From Nocardia vinacea (lineage in GTDB: Bacteria > Actinomycetota > Actinomycetes > Mycobacteriales > Mycobacteriaceae): a DNA stretch of 64,000 bases. Positions within the stretch are counted from its first letter, which is position 1. Every line of letters begins with the position of its first letter. The stretch is from contig NZ_CP109149.1 of the NCBI RefSeq assembly GCF_035920345.1, positions 3,906,001 through 3,970,000 of the forward strand, in the 5' to 3' direction. Of the stretch, positions 41,037 to 49,731 are shown piece after piece. The translations under genes were made by a program, and so were the position numbers. Below the pieces are notes generated by a model that searched no databases, had not been told where the DNA came from, and was given only the letters and a program-made list of their open reading frames with translations.

Positions 41037-42482
41037 TCAGACCCGCGCGGGGACTTCCGCTTCGGTCTGCTCGACCGGACGGGCGGCCATCGCACGACGG
41101 ACCGGAATGGCCATCGCGACCAATGCCGCCAGCACCGAGACACCACAGCCGATCAAGAACGCGACGCGGAAACCGTCCTCGGTGGGGATGCTGTGACCGC
41201 CGACCGTGACGGTCAGCTGTGCGAGCACCGCGCCGACCACGGCCGCGGAGATCGAGGTGCCGATCGAGCGCATCAGGGTGTTGAAGCCGTTGGCGGCGGC
41301 GGTCTCCGACTGCGGCACCGCACCCATGATCAGGGCGGGCATGGCGCCGTAGGCGAAACCGACACCCGAGCTGCAGATGATGTTCACGATCAGCAGTCCC
41401 CAGGTGCTGCCCATCAGAACCTGCGCGGAGCCGTAGCCGATGGCCATGACGACGGCGCCGACGACAAGGGTGAACTTCGGACCGCGCATTGCCGACAGCT
41501 TGGCGCCGACCGGGGAGATCAGCATCATCATGATTCCGGCGGGAGCCATCCACAGCCCCATCGCCATCATCGACTGGCCGAGACCGTAGCCGAGTGAACT
41601 CGGCAGCTGCATCAACTGCGGGACACTCAGCTGCAACGCGTACATACCGACGCCGATGGCGACCGTCGCGAGATTGGTGACGAGTACCTGCGGCCGAGCG
41701 GTGACCCGCAGGTCGACCAGCGGCTCAACAGTCCGCAGCTCCCACCAACCCCACACCAGCAGCACCGCTACGGCCGCGACGAACAGGCCGAGAATGCTGC
41801 CGCTCGTCCAACCCCACGTCGCGCCCTTGGACACGGCGAGCAGCAGCGACACGAGGCCGGCGCCGAGCAGTACCGCACCGAGTCCGTCGAAACGACCCGA
41901 CGGCCCTTCGGCAATACCCTCCGGGACGATCAGCGTGATCAGCGCGGTGGCGACCGCGACCAGCGCCGCCGCCGCCCAGAACAGCACCCGCCAGTTGCTG
42001 TACTCGGTGACCGCCGCCGCCAACGGCAGACCGAGCGCGCCACCGATACCGAGCGAAGAGCTGATCAGTGCGATGGCCGAGCCGAGTCGCTCGGGCGGCA
42101 GCACATCCCGCAACAGTGCGACGGCCAGCGGGATGGTGCCGAAGCCGAGGCCCTGCAGGCCGCGGCCGATGATCATCGGCAGCAATGAACCCGCGATGGC
42201 ACAGACCACCGAGCCGACGATGAGCGGCACGGTCGAGGCGATCACCATCCGGCGCTTGCCGAACATATCGCCGAGGCGTCCGGCGACCGGAGTGGCGACC
42301 GCACCCACGAGCAGGGTGACCGTGACCACCCAGGACGTATTGGCCGCCGAGGAATTCAGAATCTGCGGCAACTCGCCGAGCAATGGCACCACGAGCGTCT
42401 GCATCAGCGACGCGACGATGCCGGTATAGGCCAGCACGGCCAGGATGGCGCCCGGCCGGACAGCGGAATCAGGCTTGTCCAC
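41037..42482 (-). CDS. MFS transporter, DHA2 drug:H+ antiporter type
   Basis: The 481-residue protein has about 14 hydrophobic segments and begins MDKPDSAVRPGAILAVLAYTG (in parts). The loop GRLGDMFGKRRM (about 68-79) matches MFS motif A, and LPQILNSSAANTSWVVT resembles the DHA2 first periplasmic region. Such proteins export toxic compounds with proton exchange. The GTG at 42482 is chosen because GGGAG lies upstream; another GTG at 42503 is in frame. It is divergent from a MarR gene, with repeated GTGTATC boxes between, a common efflux arrangement. It may remove a toxic substrate or intermediate of the island. Confidence 0.9.
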   Translation of the reverse strand: MDKPDSAVRPGAILAVLAYTGIVASLMQTLVVPLLGELPQILNSSAANTSWVVTVTLLVGAVATPVAGRLGDMFGKRRMVIASTVPLIVGSVVCAIAGSLLPMIIGRGLQGLGFGTIPLAVALLRDVLPPERLGSAIALISSSLGIGGALGLPLAAAVTEYSNWRVLFWAAAALVAVATALITLIVPEGIAEGPSGRFDGLGAVLLGAGLVSLLLAVSKGATWGWTSGSILGLFVAAVAVLLVWGWWELRTVEPLVDLRVTARPQVLVTNLATVAIGVGMYALQLSVPQLMQLPSSLGYGLGQSMMAMGLWMAPAGIMMMLISPVGAKLSAMRGPKFTLVVGAVVMAIGYGSAQVLMGSTWGLLIVNIICSSGVGFAYGAMPALIMGAVPQSETAAANGFNTLMRSIGTSISAAVVGAVLAQLTVTVGGHSIPTEDGFRVAFLIGCGVSVLAALVAMAIPVRRAMAARPVEQTEAEVPARV

Positions 42483-42513
42483 GCAAATCTCCCTCGGACT
42501 CACAACAATCAGC

Positions 42514-42538
42514 GTGTATCGTACACTACATGTGTATC
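42514..42538. promoter_or_regulatory. MarR-type operator boxes between MFS and MarR genes
   Basis: GTGTATCGTACAC (42514-42526) is an inverted repeat with GTGTA/TACAC arms, and GTGTATC is repeated at 42532-42538, 18 bp downstream. Related GTGTGTGATGCAC text follows near 42568. They fill the 117-bp gap of the divergent pair. Confidence 0.6.
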
Positions 42539-42599
42539 ATGCATTCCACGTGAACAATACACGCACCGTGTGTGATGCACATCTCCGAGGAAGGAAGGC

Positions 42600-43103
42600 A
42601 TGGACAAGCGCATACAACTGATCGAGTTCGAGACCTTGCTACTCGGCCACTACCGACTGAGCCCGCAGCATCGGCGCAATGATGACCATCTGGAGCGCAG
42701 CTCATATCTGCTACTGAGCCGACTGCGGATCCAGGGCCCGATGTCGCTGCGACAGCTCAGCGACGCCCTGGGATTGGATGTGTCGACGCTGCACCGGCAG
42801 ACCGCCACACTCCTGCGCACCGGACTCGTCGAACGCATCCCCGACCCCGACGGCGGTATCGCACGCAAGTTCCGCCTCACCCCCGCCGGCGCTCAACGCC
42901 TCGACCAGGAGCGCGCCGTCATCACCGAGGTGCTAGCAGCGGTAACCCAGGATTGGACCGCCGACGAGCGCGCCGAATTCGCCCACTACCTAGAACGTTT
43001 CAACACCGACATCGAACGCCTACGCGGCCGCACCTGGCCGCGCCCCGCTCCAGCGTCCAGCTATCAAGATCAGGTGGAAACCATGGCGGCATCGCCCGAG
43101 TAG
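42600..43103 (+). CDS. MarR-family transcriptional regulator
   Basis: This 167-residue protein has a winged helix domain typical of MarR: MSLRQLSDALGLDVSTLHRQTATLLRTGLVER (in segments, about 48-80) followed by the wing IPDPDGGIARKFRLTPAG. Dimerisation helices flank it. ATG at 42600 follows AGGAAGGA. Divergent from the MFS exporter, it most likely represses the exporter and itself until a small aromatic or lipid-like ligand binds. Confidence 0.92.
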   Translation: MDKRIQLIEFETLLLGHYRLSPQHRRNDDHLERSSYLLLSRLRIQGPMSLRQLSDALGLDVSTLHRQTATLLRTGLVERIPDPDGGIARKFRLTPAGAQRLDQERAVITEVLAAVTQDWTADERAEFAHYLERFNTDIERLRGRTWPRPAPASSYQDQVETMAASPE

Positions 43104-43165
43104 CCCCGCCACCAGCTCCACTTGATCTTGATCGCCGCGCGTCGTGTAAACGCCCGGTAGGTCGC

Positions 43166-44785
43166 TCAGCTGACCAGCGTGTCGTGGCCTTCCCAATACT
43201 GGGCGCGCAGTTGGCGTTTGTAGAGCTTGCCGCTGGGATCACGGGGCAATTCGGTGACGAAGTCGACTGTGCGCGGGCATTTGTAGGCGGCTAGTTCCGC
43301 GCGGCAGTAGGCGATCAGCTCGGCTGCGAGTTCGGCACCGGCGGCGGCCGGATCGACCAGTTGGACAACGGCTTTCACGGCCTCGCCCATTTCCTCGTCC
43401 GGTACGCCGAGCACGGCGACGTCGGCGACCGCGGGATGTGCGGCGAGGACGTTCTCGGCCTCTTGCGGGTAGATATTTACCCCACCGGAGATGATCATGT
43501 GGGCTTGCCGATCGGTCAGATACAGATAGCCGTCGGCATCGAGATAGCCCACATCGCCGAGGGTGCGCCACCCCTTCTCATGGGTCACCGACGCGGTCTT
43601 CGCGGCATCGTGGTGGTATTCGAAGGGCCGTCCCCCACCGAAATACACCACCCCGACCTGGCCGAGCGGCAACTCCTCGCCATCCGCGCCGACAATGTGA
43701 CACTCCTGCGCCGGTCTGCCCACCGAACCCGGATGTGCCAGCCACTCCTCGGCGCCGATGTAGGTGTTCCCGACATCCTCGGTCCCGGAGTAGTACTCGC
43801 TGACGATCGGTCCCCACCACTGCAGCATCTGCCGTTTCACCGGCACGGGGCACGGCGCCGCCGAGTGGACCACATTCACCAGACTGGAGATGTCGTAGCG
43901 TTCGCGTTCGGCCTTCGGCAATCGCAGCAAGCGCACGAACATCGTCGGCACAAGTTGCGCGTGCGTGACCCGATGACGCTCGATCAGCTCCAAACATTGC
44001 CGAGGGTCGAAGCGTTCCATCACGATCACGGTCGCGCCGATTCGATGCCACGACATCGAGAACACCAGCGGCGCACCGTGGTACAGCGGTGCGGGCGACA
44101 GATACACCGCATCCGCACCGGCGCCGCTCACCAGCAGACCCCGCGCGATCTGCACCGGCGCCGACTCCGGATCGCCGAGCGGAGCGGCAGGCAGTGGTTT
44201 GCGAACTCCCTTGGGCTGCCCGGTTGTTCCCGAGGAGTACAGCATCTCCCGGCCTTCGCATTCGTCGGAGCCGAGCGGATGCGGCGATGTCGCCGTCAGT
44301 ACATCCTCGTACTGTTCGAAACCGACCAGCTCCCCCACCGCCACGATCCGGACCGGGATAGCGGAGAGGTCGAGCTCGGCCACCACCTCAGCCATGGACT
44401 CGCTGGTCACCAGCGCGGTGGCGCCGCAGTCGTCCAGGATGTACTGCACCTCACCGGCTTTCAGATGCCGGTTGATCGCGGTGTAGTACAAACCGCAGCG
44501 CTGCGCCGCCCACGCGATCTCGAGAAACGGGCGATTGTTCTCCATGAGAATCGCGATGTGGTCGCCGACCGCCAGCCCGCGCGAACGCAGGGCCCTGGCG
44601 AACCGGATCGACCGCTGCTCCAACTGGGCATAGGTCACCACCTCGCCACTGGACGCCAGCACGATCGCCGGGCGATCCGGCGACCGATCGGCGTGCCAGC
44701 CGGGCGTCATCGGTGCCGCGGTGGTCCGCACAACGTCGTCGCCCGCCACTGGATCACCTTGTCCGGCAATGTGATTCTCGGCCAT
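43166..44785 (-). CDS. Acyl-CoA synthetase (AMP-forming)
   Basis: The 539-residue ligase activates an organic acid to its CoA ester. The phosphate loop is YSSGTTGQPKG (about 178-188), NHPGSV-like text is replaced by LAHPGSVGRP, TLGDVGY is the hinge-near motif, and SGGVNIYPQE with DPSGKLYKR close to the C-terminus carries the adenylation Lys. It resembles FadD-type enzymes of actinobacterial lipid catabolism. The ATG at 44785 is preceded by GAGGAAGAG; upstream residues in the same frame are a shadow. It follows the ferredoxin gene by 64 bp in the P450 operon starting at 46330. Confidence 0.9.
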   Translation of the reverse strand: MAENHIAGQGDPVAGDDVVRTTAAPMTPGWHADRSPDRPAIVLASSGEVVTYAQLEQRSIRFARALRSRGLAVGDHIAILMENNRPFLEIAWAAQRCGLYYTAINRHLKAGEVQYILDDCGATALVTSESMAEVVAELDLSAIPVRIVAVGELVGFEQYEDVLTATSPHPLGSDECEGREMLYSSGTTGQPKGVRKPLPAAPLGDPESAPVQIARGLLVSGAGADAVYLSPAPLYHGAPLVFSMSWHRIGATVIVMERFDPRQCLELIERHRVTHAQLVPTMFVRLLRLPKAERERYDISSLVNVVHSAAPCPVPVKRQMLQWWGPIVSEYYSGTEDVGNTYIGAEEWLAHPGSVGRPAQECHIVGADGEELPLGQVGVVYFGGGRPFEYHHDAAKTASVTHEKGWRTLGDVGYLDADGYLYLTDRQAHMIISGGVNIYPQEAENVLAAHPAVADVAVLGVPDEEMGEAVKAVVQLVDPAAAGAELAAELIAYCRAELAAYKCPRTVDFVTELPRDPSGKLYKRQLRAQYWEGHDTLVS

Positions 44786-44849
44786 GGAACAACACTCTTC
44801 CTCGAATTCGATGCCGGTCAGCTGAATACAGGCGGCCGCACCGAACCGG

Positions 44850-45038
44850 TCAACTCGCGGTGATGGCATGCTCCGGGCAGGCCGACACCGCCACCAGGAC
44901 AGCACTGGCGTGGTCGGCCGGAACCTCGGGAGTTTGCACCTCGGCGTAGCCGTCGTCGTTGAGGGCGAACACCTCCGGGCACAACGACAGGCACACACCG
45001 TGTCCGCGACAGCGGTCGGAATCGACCGAGACCTTCAT
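44850..45038 (-). CDS. [3Fe-4S]-type ferredoxin, partner of second P450
   Basis: The 62-residue protein has Cys10 and Cys16 in RCRGHGVC and Cys54 in ACPE, the single-cluster ferredoxin pattern with His13 at the fourth-ligand position. An additional Cys20 in LCPEVF, where Ala is usual, is odd and might modify cluster type. The ATG at 45038 overlaps the P450 stop by 4 bp, which ties it to that enzyme. A reductase gene is not present nearby. Confidence 0.92.
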   Translation of the reverse strand: MKVSVDSDRCRGHGVCLSLCPEVFALNDDGYAEVQTPEVPADHASAVLVAVSACPEHAITAS

Positions 45039-46330
45039 CGGGTACCACCTTCCGCGATATCGAATTCCAGATGCAGCGCGGTCAGGCCGCGCAGGACGAA
45101 GGTCGGCACATACTCGTACTCGCGTGCGTCGGCGGCGCCGTGCACCGCTTCGTCGATGCGGATATCGGTCGTGCGGTCCAGCAGCCGCTCGATGGCCACG
45201 CGGGCCTCGGCCCTGGCCAGCGGCGCCCCCGGGCAGGTGTGGATGCCACGGCCGAAGGCGATGTGGGTGCGGGCATTCGAGCGCTCGGGGTCGAAGGTCG
45301 ACGGATCGTCGAAGCGGCGCGGATCCCGGTTGGCGCCACTGTTCACCACCATCAGGGTGGTACCGGCGGGCAGGTCGACCCCGCCGACACCGACCGGCAC
45401 CTTCGACAAACGGAAGTCGCCCTTGACCGGGCTCTCCATGCGCAGCGCCTCCTCGATGAAATTCGGTATGCGCGAACGGTCCTCGCGCAGCCACCGCTGC
45501 AGTTCGGGCTGCTCGGCGAGCAGTTTCAGCGCGGAGCTGAGCAGTCGAACGGTCGTCTCCTGACCGGCCGAGAACAGGTTCGCCGCCACCCGTACGACAT
45601 CGAGCACCGTGGGTTCGGAGCCGTCCGGGAACACCGTGCTCGCCATGCTGCCGAGCACGTCGCCGCGCGGTTCGCGGCGCCGGTCCTCGATGTAGTCGGC
45701 GAACTTGCCGTAGAGGAATTCGATCGGGTTGTGGTGCATGGATTCACCCTCGGTACTGCCGAGGGTGGAGCCCTCCCGGTGCGGGTCGCGCTGCAATGCC
45801 TGCAGGAATTCCTCCTGGTCGGCCGCGGGCACGCCGAGCAGGTCGGCGATGACGTACAGCGTGAACGGTCCGGCGAAGTCACGGATGAAGTCGCCGCGGC
45901 CGGGTGCGAGGTAGCTGTCGAGCATCCGGTCCGCGAGCGTCCACATCGCGTCCTCGTTCTCCTTGAGGCGCTTCGGGGTGATCAGCCGCATCAGCAGGCC
46001 GCGATGCTGGGTGTGCACCGGTGGGTCCAGGGTCGGCAGCTGGTCGCTGAACGGCAGCTTGTCGCGGTGCTCGGCGATCAGCGCATCGATATCGCCCTCC
46101 AGCGGCACCGGGAAACCGGGGAACGGACCGGTCACCGAGGTGCAGGAGGAGAAGTGCTCGGTGTCGTTCAGCACCTCGAGCGCCTCGTCGTAGCCGGTCA
46201 CCATGTACACGCCGTGGTGGTTCTCGCGTGCCACCGGGCACTGCGCCCGCATGGCGTCGAAGTACGGATACGGATCCGCTATGAGCTCCCGCCCGAGAAA
46301 GAAATCCATCTTCTCGAAGTCGTTCACCAC
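45035..46330 (-). CDS. Cytochrome P450, second
   Basis: The 431-residue P450 has heme motif FGRGIHTCPG with Cys366, I-helix segment LFSAGQETTVRL where AGQET replaces the common AGxDT, and the K-helix EEALRMESP. It should hydroxylate a lipid-like compound with electrons from the overlapping ferredoxin gene. The start is GTG at 46330 (GAAGGGAG upstream), giving an N-terminus VVNDFEKMDF. It heads an operon with the ferredoxin and a CoA ligase, suggesting that oxidation to a carboxylic acid is followed by CoA activation. A GAGAAT-type operator pair lies in the promoter. Confidence 0.93.
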   Translation of the reverse strand: MVNDFEKMDFFLGRELIADPYPYFDAMRAQCPVARENHHGVYMVTGYDEALEVLNDTEHFSSCTSVTGPFPGFPVPLEGDIDALIAEHRDKLPFSDQLPTLDPPVHTQHRGLLMRLITPKRLKENEDAMWTLADRMLDSYLAPGRGDFIRDFAGPFTLYVIADLLGVPAADQEEFLQALQRDPHREGSTLGSTEGESMHHNPIEFLYGKFADYIEDRRREPRGDVLGSMASTVFPDGSEPTVLDVVRVAANLFSAGQETTVRLLSSALKLLAEQPELQRWLREDRSRIPNFIEEALRMESPVKGDFRLSKVPVGVGGVDLPAGTTLMVVNSGANRDPRRFDDPSTFDPERSNARTHIAFGRGIHTCPGAPLARAEARVAIERLLDRTTDIRIDEAVHGAADAREYEYVPTFVLRGLTALHLEFDIAEGGTR

Positions 46331-46383
46331 TGATGGCTCCCTTCGCCACCGCGCGCTCGTCATGGACCTACCGACCGGCACGC

Positions 46384-46421
46384 GAGAATGCTACTCTCGA
46401 TAACTGTTGAATCCGATTCTC
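46384..46421. promoter_or_regulatory. GAGAAT-type operators between P450 operon and acyl-CoA dehydrogenase operon
   Basis: GAGAATGCTACTCTC (46384-46398) matches 11 of 12 arm positions and is extended by C and G. A second copy, TTGAATCCGATTCTC (46407-46421, 10 of 12), has its centre 23 bp away. The pair is centrally placed between divergent starts at 46330 and 46532 and could control both operons. Confidence 0.7.
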
Positions 46422-46531
46422 ACATCGGTATGGGAGACCGTCAAATAGGAGACGGCGGCGCGCGGTTTCCGACCAGCGCGTCTCAGCCCGGTGAGCATGT
46501 GCTCAGCGGTTGATTCGGAGGACCGAAAATC

Positions 46532-47662
46532 ATGAGTGTCGAGCCGACCGGCGATCAGCGGTTGTTCCAGACGACGACCCGCGAGTTCCTCGACCACACC
46601 GTCCCGATCGAGACGGTGCGCGAACTCGCCGATGCCGCATCGGGTTTCGATGACCTGTGGTGGCGGCGGGGCGCGGAGTTGGGCTGGACGGCGATGCTGG
46701 TGCCCGAACATCTCGGGGGCGGCTCGATTTCCGGTCAACCGATGACCGAACTCGCGCTGGTGGCCGAGGAGTTCGGTCGCACCTGCGCGCCCGGCCCGTT
46801 GATCCCCACCAGTGCCGTACTCGCCGCACTGGCGGCCGCGGGCGATCGGTTCGCCGATGTGATCGCCGAGATCGTCAGCGGGGACGCGATCGCCGCGTGG
46901 GCGCTCTATGAGCCCGGCCACGGTTTGGATCTCACCGCCCCCGACACCCGGGCCGAACCCGACGGTACCGGCTACCGGCTCACCGGACTCAAGGACCGCG
47001 TCGAAGCCGGTGACCGCGCCGACCTGTTCCTCGTCACCGCACACGGCCCGGATGGCCCGATCCAGCTCCTGGTGCGCGCCGATACCCCGGGCGTGACGGT
47101 CACCCCGACCTGGACGCTCGACCTCGTTCGCCGTACCGCCCGGGTCGAGTTCGCGAATGTCTTCGTCGGCGCCGACGCCGTGGTCCAGCAGGGCGAAACC
47201 GCCACCGCGGCAGCGCAATCGCAACTGCATATCGCAGCGGCGCTCAGCGCCGCGGAATCGGTCGGCGCCGCCCAGCGCGCCTTCGACGCCACTGTGACCT
47301 GGATGTTCGACCGCTACACCTTCGGCCGCCCGCTGGCCTCCTATCAGGCCCTCAAACACCGCATGGCCGATAACAAGACCTGGCTGGAGGCCTGCCATGC
47401 GACCGCCCGCGCCGCGGCCGCGGCCATCGACCAAAACCCTTCCACAGCAGCCGAATTCGTCAGCGTCGCCAAATCGTATGTCGGTACGAAGGCGCCGGTG
47501 ATCGTCCAGGACTGCGTCCAGATCCACGGCGGTATCGGCGTCACCTGGGAACACGACCTGCATCTGTTTCTGCGGCGCGTCACCTACGGCCGGGCCCTGT
47601 ACGGCACCCCGGAGGAACATCACCGCCGCATCACCGACCTACTCGTTCGGAGCGCCGCATGA
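46532..47662 (+). CDS. Acyl-CoA dehydrogenase, partner subunit
   Basis: The 376-residue FAD-dependent dehydrogenase introduces an alpha-beta double bond into an acyl-CoA. RYTFGRPLASYQALKHRMAD (in segments, about 264-283) and QIHGGIGVTWEHDLHLF (about 328-344) are family signatures of the C-terminal domain. It overlaps the following acyl-CoA dehydrogenase gene by 4 bp. In steroid-degrading actinobacteria such adjacent pairs form alpha2beta2 enzymes in which only some subunits bind FAD or hold the catalytic Glu; that arrangement is likely here. ATG at 46532 follows GGAGGA. Confidence 0.9.
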   Translation: MSVEPTGDQRLFQTTTREFLDHTVPIETVRELADAASGFDDLWWRRGAELGWTAMLVPEHLGGGSISGQPMTELALVAEEFGRTCAPGPLIPTSAVLAALAAAGDRFADVIAEIVSGDAIAAWALYEPGHGLDLTAPDTRAEPDGTGYRLTGLKDRVEAGDRADLFLVTAHGPDGPIQLLVRADTPGVTVTPTWTLDLVRRTARVEFANVFVGADAVVQQGETATAAAQSQLHIAAALSAAESVGAAQRAFDATVTWMFDRYTFGRPLASYQALKHRMADNKTWLEACHATARAAAAAIDQNPSTAAEFVSVAKSYVGTKAPVIVQDCVQIHGGIGVTWEHDLHLFLRRVTYGRALYGTPEEHHRRITDLLVRSAA

Positions 47663-48885
47663 CCACCGATCTCGAACCAGTCGACAGCTTCCGTGACCGT
47701 GCCCGGCGCTGGCTGAAGGAAAACCTTCCGCCCACCACGCAGACCTACACCGGCGCGGACCACGACGAAGTGTGGGATCGCGCGCGCGAACTGCAGCGCA
47801 TCCTCTCCGACGGCGGCTTCGCCGGTATTTGCTTCCCGAAAGCCTATGGCGGCCAAGGGCTCACAGCCGCCCACCAGCAGGCCTTCACCGAGGAATCGCT
47901 CGGCTACGAGATGCCGCTGGTGCTGAATGTGCCGACGCTGGCGATCTGCGCGGCCACCCTGCTCGAGTTGGGCACCGAGGAGCAGAAGCGCACGCATCTG
48001 ACCGCGGTGCTGCGCGGTGAGGAGATCCTGGCCCAGTTCTTGTCCGAACCGCGTGGCGGCTCGGATCTGGCCGGGCTGACCACCCGCGCCGATCGTGACG
48101 GTGCCGAGTGGATCCTCAACGGCTCCAAGATCTGGAGTTCGGGCGCCTATGCCGCCGACTACGGGCTGTGCCTGGCCCGCACCGATTGGGACGTGCCGAA
48201 GCACAACGGGCTCACCCTGTTCCTCGTCCCGGTCGCCGCGCCGGGTGTAACTATCCAGCGGATCAAACAGGTCACCGGATCGACCGAGTTCTGCCAGGAG
48301 TTCTTCGACGATGTCCGGCTACCCGCCGACGCCGTGATCGGCGAGGTCGGCGACGGCTGGGCGGCGGCGTCGCGGCTGCTGAATCACGAACGGGCCGCCA
48401 TGGGCGGCACCTCGCCCTACACCAGCGGCCAACGCCCCCACCTCGGCGCGGAGGCCACCACGTTGGTCGACTTGGCGCGCGCGACCGGCCGCCTCGACGA
48501 TCAACGGGTGCGTGCGGATATCGGGGCGGCCAGGGCCATGATCGTGGTCCGCAACCAGCTCATCGCGCACGTTTCGCACGCCATCGGCACCGGCGCACTG
48601 CCGCCCGCTGCCGGATCCATCGTGCGCCTGTTCAGTGCCGAAAATGCCTTGCTGCAAACCGATTCCGCGGTCACGATCGCGGGCGCGGCGGCGGTGACCG
48701 GCGATCCGGACGGTCCGGGCATCGGCCAACTCGGCATCGACTATCTGTTCCGCAACGCCTGGAGCCTCGCCGGCGGCAGCACCGAAATGGCCCGCAACAT
48801 CATCAGCGAACGCGTACTCGGCATGCCCCGCGAACACGCCGCCGACCGCGACGTGCCGTTCAACAAGGTCGAGCGAGGTCGTTGA
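47659..48885 (+). CDS. Acyl-CoA dehydrogenase, partner subunit
   Basis: The 408-residue protein has the middle-domain signatures ILAQFLSEPRGGSDLAGL (in parts, about 113-130) and GSKIWSSGA, and ends with NAWSLAGGSTEMARNIISERVLGMPRE-like text typical of FadE proteins. It overlaps the preceding dehydrogenase gene and is followed directly by an SDR gene. The pair should oxidise one acyl-CoA; the SDR could oxidise a later hydroxyacyl intermediate. Confidence 0.92.
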   Translation: MTTDLEPVDSFRDRARRWLKENLPPTTQTYTGADHDEVWDRARELQRILSDGGFAGICFPKAYGGQGLTAAHQQAFTEESLGYEMPLVLNVPTLAICAATLLELGTEEQKRTHLTAVLRGEEILAQFLSEPRGGSDLAGLTTRADRDGAEWILNGSKIWSSGAYAADYGLCLARTDWDVPKHNGLTLFLVPVAAPGVTIQRIKQVTGSTEFCQEFFDDVRLPADAVIGEVGDGWAAASRLLNHERAAMGGTSPYTSGQRPHLGAEATTLVDLARATGRLDDQRVRADIGAARAMIVVRNQLIAHVSHAIGTGALPPAAGSIVRLFSAENALLQTDSAVTIAGAAAVTGDPDGPGIGQLGIDYLFRNAWSLAGGSTEMARNIISERVLGMPREHAADRDVPFNKVERGR

Positions 48886-49731
48886 GTGACGGGTTGGTTC
48901 GAACAGCGCAGCGGCCTCGACGGCACCGTGGCCGTGATCACCGGCGGCGCAGGCGGTCTCGGGCAGGCGATCGTGCACGATCTGGTCGCCAACGGTGTCC
49001 GGCCCGCAGTCCTCGACCTCGATGCCGAAGCAGCCGAGGCCCTGCGGCACACGATAGCCGACCGCGACGCCCTGGTACAGGTCGGTGACGCCCGTGATCC
49101 CGATACGCTGGCGGCACTGTTCGCCGCCGCCGACGAGCGCTGGGGTCGGCTCGACACACTCGTCAATGTCGTCGGCGGCACCTTCCGTGCGCCGTTCACC
49201 GACACCACACCGAAGGGCTGGGACGCACTGCTGCGCACCAATCTGCTGCATGTATTCCACGCCTGCGCACTGGCGGCGCCGCGGATGCGGGCCGGTGGGC
49301 GCGGCGGCAGCATCGTCAATATCACCACCATCGAAGCGCACCGTGCCGCACCAGGTTTCGCCGTCTACGCCGCCGCGAAGGCGGCCGTCGAACAGTTCGG
49401 CCGCACCCTCGCCGTCGAACTCGCACCGGACCGGATCCGGGTCAACAATGTGGCCCCGGACTTCGTGCCGACCCCCAACCTCGCCAGGTTCTCGCACGGC
49501 GACGGCGCCATGTCCGATCCGGCCGGGGCCCGGGTCGCCATCCCACTGGGCCGCCCCGGTCAGGTCACCGATGTCTCGAACTGCGTGGTCTTCCTCGCCT
49601 CGGCCCTTTCGGCCTACCTCACCGGCACCACCCTGCACCCCGACGGTGGCACCTCGGCATCGGCCGGCTGGTTCAACTGGCCGGATACCGGTTGGGCCAA
49701 TTACGCTCCGCTGCGCTATCTCCAGAGTTGA
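48886..49731 (+). CDS. SDR oxidoreductase
   Basis: This 281-residue classical SDR has ITGGAGGLG at about 17-25, a VNVVGG segment near 88, and the catalytic YAAAK at about 161-165. GTTLHPDGGTSASAGWFNW at the C-terminus is longer than usual. GTG at 48886 directly follows the stop of the dehydrogenase gene. Its last 59 bp overlap the 3' end of the convergent TetR gene, so neither gene can be changed at its end without affecting the other. Likely role is oxidation of a beta-hydroxyacyl-CoA. Confidence 0.9.
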   Translation: MTGWFEQRSGLDGTVAVITGGAGGLGQAIVHDLVANGVRPAVLDLDAEAAEALRHTIADRDALVQVGDARDPDTLAALFAAADERWGRLDTLVNVVGGTFRAPFTDTTPKGWDALLRTNLLHVFHACALAAPRMRAGGRGGSIVNITTIEAHRAAPGFAVYAAAKAAVEQFGRTLAVELAPDRIRVNNVAPDFVPTPNLARFSHGDGAMSDPAGARVAIPLGRPGQVTDVSNCVVFLASALSAYLTGTTLHPDGGTSASAGWFNWPDTGWANYAPLRYLQS

